A stretch of 48,828 nt of DNA from CAZGOM01 sp964542875 (GTDB lineage: Bacteria > Planctomycetota > Phycisphaerae > Phycisphaerales > Phycisphaeraceae): positions 1 to 48,828 of the forward strand of contig CAZIWA010000028.1 of NCBI GenBank assembly GCA_964542875.1, written 5' to 3'. Under the pieces are notes generated by a model. That model worked only from the letters and a program-made list of their open reading frames with translations. It was not told the origin of the DNA and made no database searches. The translations under genes were made by a program, and so were the position numbers. Below, piece by piece: positions 1 to 7,339 of the stretch. Positions within the stretch are counted from its first letter, which is position 1. Every line of letters starts with the position of its first letter.

Positions 1-48
1 TTCAGGACAACGCGCCTGCGGCGAAGTGATTTTGCGGTATCGAAACAC

Positions 49-81
49 AACCGCCTGGGGCTTGGGCCCGTGGCGGTTTTT
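49..81 (+). terminator. Rho-independent terminator of a gene upstream of the window
   Basis: AACCGCC pairs with GGCGGTT around an inner GGGC/GCCC stem and is followed by a short T run. Its gene would lie left of position 1. Confidence 0.6.
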
Positions 82-314
82 GTTTGGAGGGGAGAGAAGG
101 GGATTGTGCGATGCGCTGCTGGGGCTTTGTGAAGAAAGTTTTTTAACAGGATTCACAAGATGCATAAGATTTACGCGATGATTTTTTGATGGCGAGGGAT
201 GCGTGAGGCCTGGATATGTGATGGGGGTTCGAAAAGAGGCAGAGGGAATTGAGTCGTTACGGATTGGTTGACGTGGAAGTGGGCGCGTGCAAGCGTTTTC
301 TTCTTGTGTTTTTA

Positions 315-349
315 CCAGGGCTTGCGCGCTAAGAAGCGCTCCGACCCTG
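315..349. repeat. Dispersed palindromic element, family A, copy 1
   Basis: The element begins CCAGGG and ends ACCCTG, with an inner AGCGC/GCGCT pairing, so it can fold into a two-part stem. A near-identical copy sits at 35714-35749. The sequence that follows the second copy directly (GGCTGTCATAG and on) is found here about 280 bp downstream, at 628-672, so this copy appears split by other repeats. Confidence 0.6.
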
Positions 350-393
350 TACTACAGTTGCTGTTTAACTTTAGCGTCAATAAAGACAAGAGA

Positions 394-424
394 TTCTTCA
401 GCACCCATCGAGGGTGCTGAAGAA
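394..424. repeat. Perfect 13-bp-stem hairpin
   Basis: TTCTTCAGCACCC is followed by a 5-base loop and its exact reverse complement. There is no T run on either side, so it is not a standard terminator. It lies inside the split repeat of 315-672 and is probably another mobile palindromic unit. Confidence 0.6.
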
Positions 425-451
425 CAAGAAACGATCAAACAATCATTCTCC

Positions 452-520
452 GGGGGCTGCGCTCGAAGACTCGCTGACCCCCGGCTACGTGCGATCGCCC
501 CGCTGGGGCGCAGAAGATGC
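452..520. repeat. Dispersed repeat, family B, copy 1
   Basis: About 65 bp containing GCTCGAAGACT and GGGGCG are clearly alignable with 1931-1995, with scattered substitutions. Neither copy is part of a gene. Confidence 0.55.
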
Positions 521-828
521 CGGTCGCCGCATCCAAATGCACGCAACCCTGCAATGTTGCTAAAGAGACGGATTTTCGCCGACTTTCCATGCAGTTACGC
601 GATTTATACCGATCAGCAACTGTCGTGCCTGGCTGTCATAGGGCCGTGCCTTCAGCACTGCGGATGAAGAGGCAAGGCTTAATTGAACCGTAGGTGCCCT
701 CAGCCCAAACCTCTCGCAAGGGGTGCTTTACCCCAAAGTCGAGAAAGCATGCCGTATACAGGTGGATGGGGTGCGCCCGGTGGCTGGGCAAGTAATTCCC
801 TGATACCCCATCAGATAGAGGTTCAGAT

Positions 829-1818
829 ATGATGGCGGCCCCTATGCAAACGATCCGATTTTTTACGTTCCTGGCGTGTTTCCTGGCTCTTGCGGTCACC
901 CAGGCATTGGCGCAGACCGACCCTTCGCTGACCACACGCAAGTGGCAGGAAACAGAACACATCGCCGATACCTACGATGAGCCGATCTTCATCTATGGCG
1001 GGCATGTGAAGGGCGTGGCGAACCAAGACATCGACACGCTGTACTACGACTCTTACGGCCGGGTGAAGATCCAGAAGGATTCGCCTAATCCCGACGTGTA
1101 TTTCGGATACCGGATTCTCTCCGTGGGGATCGATTCAAACATTCAGGCGCTGCCTACCGGGTTCAACGATATCTCGGTGGTGGGCGCGTGGCGGGTGGGC
1201 GACATCAACGAAGACATGAGCGTCTCGGTGATGGCCGGCGCGGGCCAGGCCAACGACAACCACTTCGACAACAACCATGCGTATTACGCGATCGGCGCCG
1301 CCACTTTCACCAATAAGATCGATGAGAAGTCCCGGATTCATTGGGGCATCGGTTTTGAGGGCAACCGGATGTTGTTGCCGGACGTGCCGCTGCCGTTTGT
1401 GGCGTATGAGACGGAGATCAACGACCAACTGACGCTGCTGGTGGGCACGCCCCGGAGCAAAATCGTCTGGAAGCCGTTTGAGAAATGGACGTTTGAGGCA
1501 AAGTATTTCTTTCCCATCGACGCGGGGGCAAGCGTGACCTACGACATCACCAAGCAATGGAAGGTGTTTGGGCTTTACGACCAGTCTTTCACGGGTGCGT
1601 TTTTGAACGATCAAGACGATACCCGGCTTTTCTATCAACTCCGGCGCGCGCAGGCGGGCCTGAGGTTCGTGAAAGATGAATCATTGGATATTTCGGGCGG
1701 TCTGGGTTGGGCGTTTGACCAGGATTATCGAACGGGTTGGGACATCCGGAACACGGGGAGCGTTGCATCACCGTCCGATAACGTGCTGTTCTTCATCCGT
1801 CTGCAGGGGACGTTTTAA
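829..1818 (+). CDS. Secreted outer-membrane beta-barrel protein, function unknown
   Basis: The 329-residue product starts with a signal peptide (hydrophobic stretch at about residues 10-27, probable cleavage after ALA and before QTDP). The rest is rich in alternating polar/aromatic strands such as YFGYRILSVGID and FEAKYFFPIDAGASVTYDI, and the protein ends in Phe, the usual last residue of outer-membrane barrels. It resembles uncharacterised DUF6268-type barrels, but that family call is from style only. The start at 829 has TAGAGG about nine bases upstream; an in-frame ATG at 844 is an alternative. The gene stands alone, with a strong terminator 175 bp downstream. No ligand or transport role can be read from the sequence. 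Confidence 0.75.
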   Translation: MMAAPMQTIRFFTFLACFLALAVTQALAQTDPSLTTRKWQETEHIADTYDEPIFIYGGHVKGVANQDIDTLYYDSYGRVKIQKDSPNPDVYFGYRILSVGIDSNIQALPTGFNDISVVGAWRVGDINEDMSVSVMAGAGQANDNHFDNNHAYYAIGAATFTNKIDEKSRIHWGIGFEGNRMLLPDVPLPFVAYETEINDQLTLLVGTPRSKIVWKPFEKWTFEAKYFFPIDAGASVTYDITKQWKVFGLYDQSFTGAFLNDQDDTRLFYQLRRAQAGLRFVKDESLDISGGLGWAFDQDYRTGWDIRNTGSVASPSDNVLFFIRLQGTF

Positions 1819-1930
1819 GTCCCCGGACGGGCGGTGCGTTTGGCGAAGAATGGGACAAAGGCTGCTGCAGAGCCAGATTTTTCCGCGACCATCAGGGTTG
1901 CGGAGAGTGATTCAAAAACAACCGGTTGCC

Positions 1931-1995
1931 GTGGGTTGTGCTCGAAGACTTGTTGACCCATGGCTGCGGGCTGATGCCCTGATGGGGCGAAGAAA
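1931..1995. repeat. Dispersed repeat, family B, copy 2
   Basis: Matches 452-520 through GCTCGAAGACT and GATGGGGCG with substitutions. The copy runs straight into the terminator stem that follows. Confidence 0.55.
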
Positions 1996-2018
1996 AGCGT
2001 GCTTTTGCACGCTTTTTT
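1993..2018 (+). terminator. Rho-independent terminator
   Basis: The stem AAAAGCGTGC/GCACGCTTTT with a TTTT loop is followed by more T. It separates the beta-barrel gene from the Fur-like operon. Confidence 0.8.
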
Positions 2019-2045
2019 GTTGTTTACAGGTTGATCGGCTTGCGG

Positions 2046-2084
2046 TGAGACTGAATCTCAATTAATGTATGAGACTGATTCTTA
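2046..2084 (+). promoter_or_regulatory. Two Fur-box-like palindromes upstream of the pseudopilin/PepSY operon
   Basis: TGAGACTGAATCTCA (2046-2060) is a 7-1-7 inverted repeat matching itself at 6 of 7 positions. TGAGACTGATTCTTA (2070-2084) has the same left arm and a weaker right arm. Known Fur boxes follow the 7-1-7 pattern TGATAAT-N-ATTATCA, and TGAGAAT variants are common. The two sites are 24 bp apart, and the region continues AT-rich to about 2110. The downstream operon encodes a PepSY-TM protein, a family often iron-regulated, which supports Fur. Binding by another FUR-family regulator (Zur, PerR) cannot be excluded. Confidence 0.5.
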
Positions 2085-2171
2085 TTTTCAATCTCATAAA
2101 TAAGAGATAGGAATCGACATCCCGGGGCGTGGCATAAACCCTCTGTTTACCTAAACGGATTGAGCAGTTTT

Positions 2172-2957
2172 ATGAGAGCCCCTGCGAACAAAAACGCGTT
2201 TACGCTTATCGAACTTCTGGTGGTCATCAGCATCATTGCGCTATTGATCGGCATTCTTCTGCCTGCTTTGGGCAAATCACGTGAAGCGGGGAAGACTGCG
2301 GTTTGTGCGTCCAACACCAAGCAGTTGGTGATTGCCTGGACGCAGTACGAGGTGGACTATCGGGCGTCGATGCCGACGTATGACACGACGTCGGACCCGC
2401 TTTACTTTATTTACTGGTGGGGCAGGGCGCAGAAGACAACGCCTTTTCTGGTGGTGCAGGACCCTCCGGGCTTTATCGGGCAGTACATCCCGGTGGGAAG
2501 CGTCGAAGGCTGCCCCGCGGTGAAGCTGAGCCAGGTGGCGTACAACGGATACACGTCGTACGGCTACAACTACGAGTATCTGGGTTCGATCAGCGAATAT
2601 CCGACCCGGTTGAGGTACCCCAAGCTGCAGAACATCATCAACCCGGCGCAGACGGTGGCATTCGCAGACAACATGGGCATTCGCAGCAGCACGGGTCTGA
2701 CGACCCCTTCGGGCTATGTGCGCACGCCGGCGAGCATCGTGGGCGGGGCGACGACGCATCTGTTCCAGGCGCGGCATGACAACGTGGGGAACGTGGGCTG
2801 GATCGACGGGCACGTCTCTAAAGAGAAGGCCCAGTATTACGTGGCCAACCAGTTCAACACGCAAGCGGATGTGGATGCGCGGCTGAAGCCTTTGAACCTT
2901 GGGTTCATCGATTCCGACGGCGATCCTGCTACCGATGAGCTTTACGACCTGAACTAA
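2172..2957 (+). CDS. Prepilin-like protein (pseudopilin) with H-X9-DG motif
   Basis: A 261-residue type IV prepilin-like protein with a short positive leader, the AFTLIELLVVI cleavage/methylation motif at residues 9-19 and one N-terminal hydrophobic helix. The residue before the cleavage site is Ala rather than the usual Gly. Near the C-terminus it has the H-X9-DG signature (RHDNVGNVGWIDGH) typical of the large planctomycete/lentisphaere prepilin class. A TTG at 2160 is in frame, but the ATG at 2172 is preferred. It is the first gene of a tight operon: the next start is 3 bp after its stop. No assembly ATPase, peptidase or secretin gene is nearby, so it must use machinery encoded elsewhere. 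Two Fur-like sites lie upstream. Confidence 0.85.
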   Translation: MRAPANKNAFTLIELLVVISIIALLIGILLPALGKSREAGKTAVCASNTKQLVIAWTQYEVDYRASMPTYDTTSDPLYFIYWWGRAQKTTPFLVVQDPPGFIGQYIPVGSVEGCPAVKLSQVAYNGYTSYGYNYEYLGSISEYPTRLRYPKLQNIINPAQTVAFADNMGIRSSTGLTTPSGYVRTPASIVGGATTHLFQARHDNVGNVGWIDGHVSKEKAQYYVANQFNTQADVDARLKPLNLGFIDSDGDPATDELYDLN

Positions 2958-2960
2958 GCC

Positions 2961-3479
2961 ATGAGCGAATCGTCACGCAAAAAACGGGAAGCGGCCCAGA
3001 TCGACGCCATGAAAAAGGGCGGGCTGTTTTTGGCGTGCATCGTGATTGCGGTGCTGGCGGTGTGGGGCGCGGCAAAGTACATGACGGCGCAGTCGGAGAG
3101 CATCGCGCCGCCTGCGGCCAAGTCGTTTTTCTATGACACGGAATCCGGTGCGCTGTTTGTGGCGCCGGCGACGCGGGCTCTGCCGGTGGCGGTGCCAGGG
3201 GCGCCGGAGGGAGCCAAGCCCAGCGGCGTGATCGCACTGGTGTTTTCCTGCGGTAAGTGCGATGACGAGAAGTCGCGTGAGCCTTACCTGCTGGAGACCA
3301 AAGACCCCAATGACCCCAAGGGGGTGGGGACGGTGGTGGCGGCGATCAGGAAGGCGAAGACGCCGGTTTCGGAATTGACCTGGATTCCCGCCAATGCGCC
3401 TGCGGCCATCGAAGCGGACGCCGCGGGCCTTGCGGGCCGGTGTCCCGGTAAGAGCAAACCCATTTTGTGCACGCCATGA
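2961..3479 (+). CDS. Small single-pass membrane protein with CxxC and two further Cys
   Basis: I do not recognise a named family. The 172-residue protein has a basic N-terminus, one membrane helix (about residues 20-36) and a soluble remainder that should face the periplasm. The distal half carries CGKC (about residues 97-100), then two more Cys in the last 15 residues (RCPGKSKPILCTP). Four Cys suggest a bound metal, heme-independent iron site or disulfides, but this is inference. Starting 3 bp after the pseudopilin stop and followed by the PepSY gene, it is almost certainly co-transcribed with both and may link the pseudopilin to the membrane. Confidence 0.7.
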   Translation: MSESSRKKREAAQIDAMKKGGLFLACIVIAVLAVWGAAKYMTAQSESIAPPAAKSFFYDTESGALFVAPATRALPVAVPGAPEGAKPSGVIALVFSCGKCDDEKSREPYLLETKDPNDPKGVGTVVAAIRKAKTPVSELTWIPANAPAAIEADAAGLAGRCPGKSKPILCTP

Positions 3480-3525
3480 GGCGTTATGGCCGCTGACCGG
3501 CGATTCAACAACACAGGCTTTTTCC

Positions 3526-4962
3526 ATGTCGAACCCTGAACCTGCACCTGTGATCCCCGTACGGCCCAAGGCCCGAAGCAAGTACCTGACGCTCAGGTTC
3601 TGGATGTTTCAACTGCACTTGTGGCTGGGGTTGATCGTGGGGATTGCGTTCACGCTGGTGGGCGTGTCAGGCAGCATGATGATCGCGTGCGAGTGGTATG
3701 ACAACTGGGGGAATCGGGATGTGGTGTATGTGACGCCTCAGGGCAACGCCAAGGCGTTTTCGGAGGTTTTAGGGGCGTTTAAAGCGGCGTATCCCAACTC
3801 TTTGATCACATCGGTGACGCCTCCCAGGAACGAGGGGCGCAGTTGGGTGTTTGTGATCCCCACGCCGGCAGCGGCGCCGGCAAGCAGGCCTGCGCCGGCT
3901 TTTGCCTCTGAGGTAACCGAGGAAGAGCGCGCGAAGATCGCCAAGGCTTTGAAGGAACGCCGAGCCCGTGAGCTGGCGGCGCAGGAACAGGCCAGCACGC
4001 GTCCCAGCACGCAGCCCAGCGCAGCACCGGCAACACAGCCCAGGCGTGAGAGCGCACGGGCGGCAGAACCTGCGCCGGAGCAGCAGACCATCGCGCAGTG
4101 GAAGGCACGCAGGCAGCAACGCGCCCTGGCGGTGAGGCGGGTGTTTGTGGACCCCTACACACTCAAGGTGCTGGGGGAGCGGCATTCGGGCATTCGCACG
4201 GATACCTATGTGTTCTGGGAGCACATGCATTACTTTCTGCTGCTGGACCAGAAGAACGGATATCAAATCAATGGCTGGCTGGGCGTGGCGACGCTGGTGG
4301 TGCTGGCCACAGGGCTGGTGTTGTGGTGGCCCAACACGATCAAAGTGCTGCTGATGCGGGTGTGGGTGAAGTGGAACGCGCCGTGGGTACGGGTGAACTG
4401 GGACATCCACAATGCACTGGGATTCTGGGCGCTGCCGATTTTGTTCATCGCGATGCTGACGGGGATTTTTTATCCCTTCAACCAGAGCTGGCGCCCGGCG
4501 ATCAACCAGATGACCGGCACACCGGAGAACCCGGTGACGAAGTTCACCATTACCCCTAAGGCCGACGGCACGCCGGCGACCTTGGAAGAGATGCTGGTGA
4601 ACCTGGCCAAGACGCTGCCTTCGGCGAGGGTGCTGAGCATTTCCAATGCCGATGGAGCCTCAGGTGATGTGCGGGTGAACGTGAATGAACCGTCGTATGG
4701 CGTGCTGTACCGGAATGCGGTGTTGATCGACCGGGCCAGCGGGCAGGTGGCTTCGATCGACCGGCCAATGACGGCCAACAGCTATGTGCTGCGGGGGATT
4801 TTCCCAGTGCATGCGGGGTACATTTTCGGGGAGTGGATGCGGGTGGTTTTCTTTGTGCTGGGGTTCTCGCCGCTGGTTTTGTTTGTGACGGGCGTGTGGA
4901 TCTGGGCGGCGAGGCAGGTCAAGAAATTCAAGGCGAAGCGGTCGGCTGTGAAGGCAGGGTAA
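3526..4962 (+). CDS. PepSY-associated TM (PepSY_TM/PiuB-like) membrane protein
   Basis: A 478-residue inner-membrane protein. TM1 (about residues 28-53, HLWLGLIVGIAFTLVGVSGS) has the HLWxG start typical of PepSY_TM proteins. TM2 (about 247-268) ends in LVLWWP, TM3 (about 290-315) follows the WDIHNALGFW motif, and TM4 (about 430-460) precedes a basic tail. Conserved His in HLW, WEHMHYF and DIHN could ligate heme. An Ala/Pro/Arg-rich insert (about residues 115-195) separates TM1 from the rest and is not typical. Family members (PiuB, FoxB, FsrB) are linked to siderophore or iron reduction. An in-frame codon at 3394 would overlap the preceding gene; the ATG at 3526 is preferred. It is the third gene of the Fur-like operon. 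Confidence 0.82.
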   Translation: MSNPEPAPVIPVRPKARSKYLTLRFWMFQLHLWLGLIVGIAFTLVGVSGSMMIACEWYDNWGNRDVVYVTPQGNAKAFSEVLGAFKAAYPNSLITSVTPPRNEGRSWVFVIPTPAAAPASRPAPAFASEVTEEERAKIAKALKERRARELAAQEQASTRPSTQPSAAPATQPRRESARAAEPAPEQQTIAQWKARRQQRALAVRRVFVDPYTLKVLGERHSGIRTDTYVFWEHMHYFLLLDQKNGYQINGWLGVATLVVLATGLVLWWPNTIKVLLMRVWVKWNAPWVRVNWDIHNALGFWALPILFIAMLTGIFYPFNQSWRPAINQMTGTPENPVTKFTITPKADGTPATLEEMLVNLAKTLPSARVLSISNADGASGDVRVNVNEPSYGVLYRNAVLIDRASGQVASIDRPMTANSYVLRGIFPVHAGYIFGEWMRVVFFVLGFSPLVLFVTGVWIWAARQVKKFKAKRSAVKAG

Positions 4963-5085
4963 ATGTATTTGCCGATTTCCACGCACCCGGGTTATCGGTG
5001 GGGCTATCGAATTTTTCAAATGCTTTTGCCCGTGCCATGAATGGTTTACCGTGTTTGCGGCACGTGGATTTTTCAAAGGTCCGGA

Positions 5086-5289
5086 TCACCAGTCGGCATG
5101 GTGAACGGGGGTGCCCATGCCGGTGCCGAAGTTGTCGTCGACGTCCAGGACGCCGCGGTTGACCTCGTTGCGCTGGCTGGGTTCGCCGGTGGTGACGTCT
5201 GGCCTGTGCCAGCCTTCAAAGCGGGAGCAGCCGCTGAGGCAATAACTTGCTGCCAGCATCGCCATCACCATGAGGAGGTTTCGTTTCAT
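5086..5289 (-). CDS. Small lipoprotein (67 aa)
   Basis: The product has a basic start (MKR), a hydrophobic segment and a lipobox LSGC with Cys at residue 21, so it should be lipid-anchored. The mature part is only about 47 residues, contains GWHRPD, and ends in an acidic and His-containing tail. It is a paralogue of the shorter lipoprotein immediately upstream (5326-5460): signal peptide, lipobox and the WHxxD motif are shared, and the DNA around both starts is alignable. No function is known. Confidence 0.7.
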   Translation of the reverse strand: MKRNLLMVMAMLAASYCLSGCSRFEGWHRPDVTTGEPSQRNEVNRGVLDVDDNFGTGMGTPVHHADW

Positions 5290-5325
5290 ATTGCCATGAT
5301 AGCCGACGTGGGAAGCGGTTTAGAC

Positions 5326-5460
5326 TCACCATTTTTCCTGGCGCGATTCTTCGCCGTGCGCCGGGTCTGTCTGATGCCAGCGGTCGGGTTCCGAGCAGCC
5401 GCTTAGAGAGTAACTCATCGCCAGCAGCGTGATCGCCATGAGGATTATTCGCTTCATCAT
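5326..5460 (-). CDS. Tiny lipoprotein (44 aa), tandem paralogue of its neighbour
   Basis: Reading the minus strand from the ATG at 5460 gives 44 codons to a TGA at 5326-5328. The product begins MMKRIILMAITLLAMSYSL, has the lipobox LSGC with Cys at residue 22, and a 22-residue mature part containing DRWHQTD. It matches the start of the 5086-5289 lipoprotein, including the DNA just upstream of the start (a CCAT/TAGCCG segment is conserved in both). Conservation of frame and lipobox argues that it is a real gene and not a random frame. The mature part stops where the longer copy continues, so it may also be a truncated duplicate. Confidence 0.6.
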   Translation of the reverse strand: MMKRIILMAITLLAMSYSLSGCSEPDRWHQTDPAHGEESRQEKW

Positions 5461-5676
5461 GCCATCTTAGCCGTGTCCGGCGTTTGAATGAATGCTTATT
5501 TTTGTCCTGAAAAACCTGAAGAAAATCCTGTTAATTTCGTCAGGACCCTATTTTTATGGCTCCAAATGCATGGATCACGCCTCAAAACAGTGCCGAATGG
5601 CCCATTCCCCCATTGATCTTCGCTGCTCGAAGAGGTAAACCGTTCACGTCCAAAATGTGCAACCAGGGCCACCATC

Positions 5677-6489
5677 ATGACCACCACCGCTGCTGACGCT
5701 TTCCAGTACCTTCAACCCACCTTCAAGCTCGATGACCTGGCTGGCATGGTTAAGGCGATTGACGAGGAGGGATATGCGCTGATTCCCGGTGTGCTCAACG
5801 CCGAGGAAGTGCAAACGCTCAAGAACGCGATTGACCGGCTTCAGCCGGGTCACCCCTGGGACCGGCATAACACCGGGCGGTGCGATCACTACAAGAACGT
5901 GTTCAACCAGGACATTACGTTCCTGCCTTACATTGACCGGCCGGGCGTGTATGAGCTGGCCAATGCGGTGATGGGGCCCGAGTGCCACATCATTGGTGAG
6001 ACCGGCTGGCGCAGCTATCCGGGCCATGACGGGCGTGGGGTGCATGCGGATCAGATTTTCTTCCCGCTGCCGGCGGATGTGCTGGCGCGGCCGGATGTGA
6101 AGCAGCCGGTGTTCATTTCCACGGCGCATTACTACCTGAGCGACATCACGATCGATCTTTGCCCGACGCATGTGATTCCCAAGAGCCATAAGTCCGGCAC
6201 GTTTCCGCCGAATCGCGATGCAAGCGAATGGAACGGAAACAAGATCCAGCCTGTGCTGTGCAAGGCGGGGGATGTGCTTTTCTTCCGGTCAGAAGTGTGG
6301 CATTCGGGCGGGCTGAACTCGACGAAGGACCAGGTACGCTACCTGCTTCAGGTTCACTATTCCAAGCGTAATGTTTCTCAGCATTTCATGCCGTTTTTAA
6401 CTTACCAACACCACCCCCAGGTGCTCGCCACGGCTACAAAGCGCCAGCGTCTGGTTCTGGGTGATCACTCGCAAGCCGCTTATGATTAA
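5677..6489 (+). CDS. Phytanoyl-CoA dioxygenase (PhyH) family protein
   Basis: A 270-residue Fe(II)/2-oxoglutarate-dependent oxygenase. The iron triad is visible as H123-x-D125 (GVHADQ) and the distal H209 (VWHSGG); R221 (QVRY) is placed to bind 2-oxoglutarate. Length fits the family. The bacterial members hydroxylate diverse small molecules, so the substrate cannot be named. The stop overlaps the start of the following SDR gene by 8 bp (ATGATTAA), so the two are translationally coupled and probably act in one pathway. No clear Shine-Dalgarno sequence is seen before the ATG. Confidence 0.88.
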   Translation: MTTTAADAFQYLQPTFKLDDLAGMVKAIDEEGYALIPGVLNAEEVQTLKNAIDRLQPGHPWDRHNTGRCDHYKNVFNQDITFLPYIDRPGVYELANAVMGPECHIIGETGWRSYPGHDGRGVHADQIFFPLPADVLARPDVKQPVFISTAHYYLSDITIDLCPTHVIPKSHKSGTFPPNRDASEWNGNKIQPVLCKAGDVLFFRSEVWHSGGLNSTKDQVRYLLQVHYSKRNVSQHFMPFLTYQHHPQVLATATKRQRLVLGDHSQAAYD

Positions 6490-7237
6490 CCTCACCAAAC
6501 GTCACATTTTCATCGCAGGCGGAAGCCGCGGGATTGGCCGTGCGACGGCTCTTTTGGCCGCCAAGGCCGGGGCGGACGTCACGATCAACTACGTCAAGGA
6601 CGAGACCAGCGCACAGGCGCTGGCCGGCGAGATCACGGCCTTGGGCCGGCAGGCGCTGTGCGTGAAGGCAGACCTGACCAAGCCGCAGGAAGTGGAGAAC
6701 GCCTTTGATGCCAGCGTGCTGAAGCTTGGCCCCATCCACGGGCTGGTGGTGAGCGCGGGTATTTTTGAAGGCAAGGCCATTAAAGACATGGACCTGGCCT
6801 TTTGGGACCGGACGATCCAGCAGAACCTCAACACCACTTTCCTGGCTGTGAAGGCGGGCGCGCGGGTGATGCGCACGCAGAAGGCGGGGTCGATCGTAAT
6901 TTTCACGTCCACGGCGGGTCAGCGCGGGTCGAGCGTGTTTTCGGCTTATGCGACGTCCAAGGGCGCGCAGATCATGTTCATGCGCTCGATGGCGAAGGAA
7001 CTTGCGCCGGACCGGATTCGGGTGAACTGCGTTGCGCCAGGCTGGACGGAGACGGACATGAGCCGTGAGGCGATGGACAAGGAAGGGCGCGAGGGGATCA
7101 TTAACTCCATTCCGCTGGGCCGGATCGGCAAGCCGGAGGACCCGGGTGCGGCGGCGTTGTTCCTGCTGTCTGACCTTGCGCAATTCATTACCGGATCGAC
7201 GATTACAGTCGACGGCGGTTTTGACATGCGGGGTTGA
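6482..7237 (+). CDS. Short-chain dehydrogenase/reductase (FabG-like)
   Basis: A 251-residue classical SDR. The dinucleotide-binding GGSRGIG lies at residues 13-19, NAD(P) contacts continue through SAG (91-93), and the catalytic set is S143, Y156 and K160 (YATSK). The C-terminal GSTITVDGGF is typical of 3-oxoacyl-ACP reductase-like members. The ATG at 6482 overlaps the PhyH stop; an in-frame GTG at 6461 is less likely. Coupling with the PhyH gene suggests oxidation of a hydroxyl made by the dioxygenase. This is probably not the housekeeping fabG, as no fatty-acid synthesis genes are near. Confidence 0.87.
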   Translation: MINLTKRHIFIAGGSRGIGRATALLAAKAGADVTINYVKDETSAQALAGEITALGRQALCVKADLTKPQEVENAFDASVLKLGPIHGLVVSAGIFEGKAIKDMDLAFWDRTIQQNLNTTFLAVKAGARVMRTQKAGSIVIFTSTAGQRGSSVFSAYATSKGAQIMFMRSMAKELAPDRIRVNCVAPGWTETDMSREAMDKEGREGIINSIPLGRIGKPEDPGAAALFLLSDLAQFITGSTITVDGGFDMRG

Positions 7238-7254
7238 ACGTCATTCATTTGAGT

Positions 7255-7319
7255 CTAAAACCAAGGCGGTGGCCGGCCTGGTGAACCATGTTCGCCTAGT
7301 GGCTTTGGGTTGGTTTTAG
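7255..7319. terminator. Bidirectional hairpin between convergent genes
   Basis: CTAAAACCAA and TTGGTTTTAG form a 10-bp perfect stem around a 45-base loop, with A/T runs at the base on both strands. It lies between the SDR stop and the 3' end of the opposing gene and could end both transcripts, though the long loop is unusual. Confidence 0.4.
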
Positions 7320-7339
7320 CAAATGCTTTGAGTTTGGGA

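Larger units (their letters stand above)
1..828. other. Repeat-rich intergenic region without a convincing gene
   Basis: I see no credible protein gene here. The open frame at 287-667 is built from repeat sequence and has no family features. The stretch holds a terminator at 49-81, a fragment near 145-180 resembling the widespread AACAGGATT dispersed sequence, a copy of a 60-bp repeat (about 235-293) that recurs at 29692-29750, a palindromic element at 315-349 that recurs at 35714-35749, a perfect 13-bp-stem hairpin at 394-424, and a repeat at 452-520 that recurs at 1931-1995. A short hairpin (GGGGT/ACCCC around 720-734) lies before the next gene. Confidence 0.6.
1819..2171. other. Intergenic: repeat, terminator, then Fur-like control region
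   Basis: From left to right this holds a family B repeat (1931-1995), a strong terminator (1993-2018) and two Fur-box-like palindromes (2046-2060 and 2070-2084) in an AT-rich segment directly before the pseudopilin/PepSY operon. No additional gene is seen. Confidence 0.6.

Noticed and set aside
287..667. 126-aa open frame on the plus strand
   Set aside because: It is composed of intergenic palindromes and repeats (families A and B and a hairpin), has no start signal and no family features.
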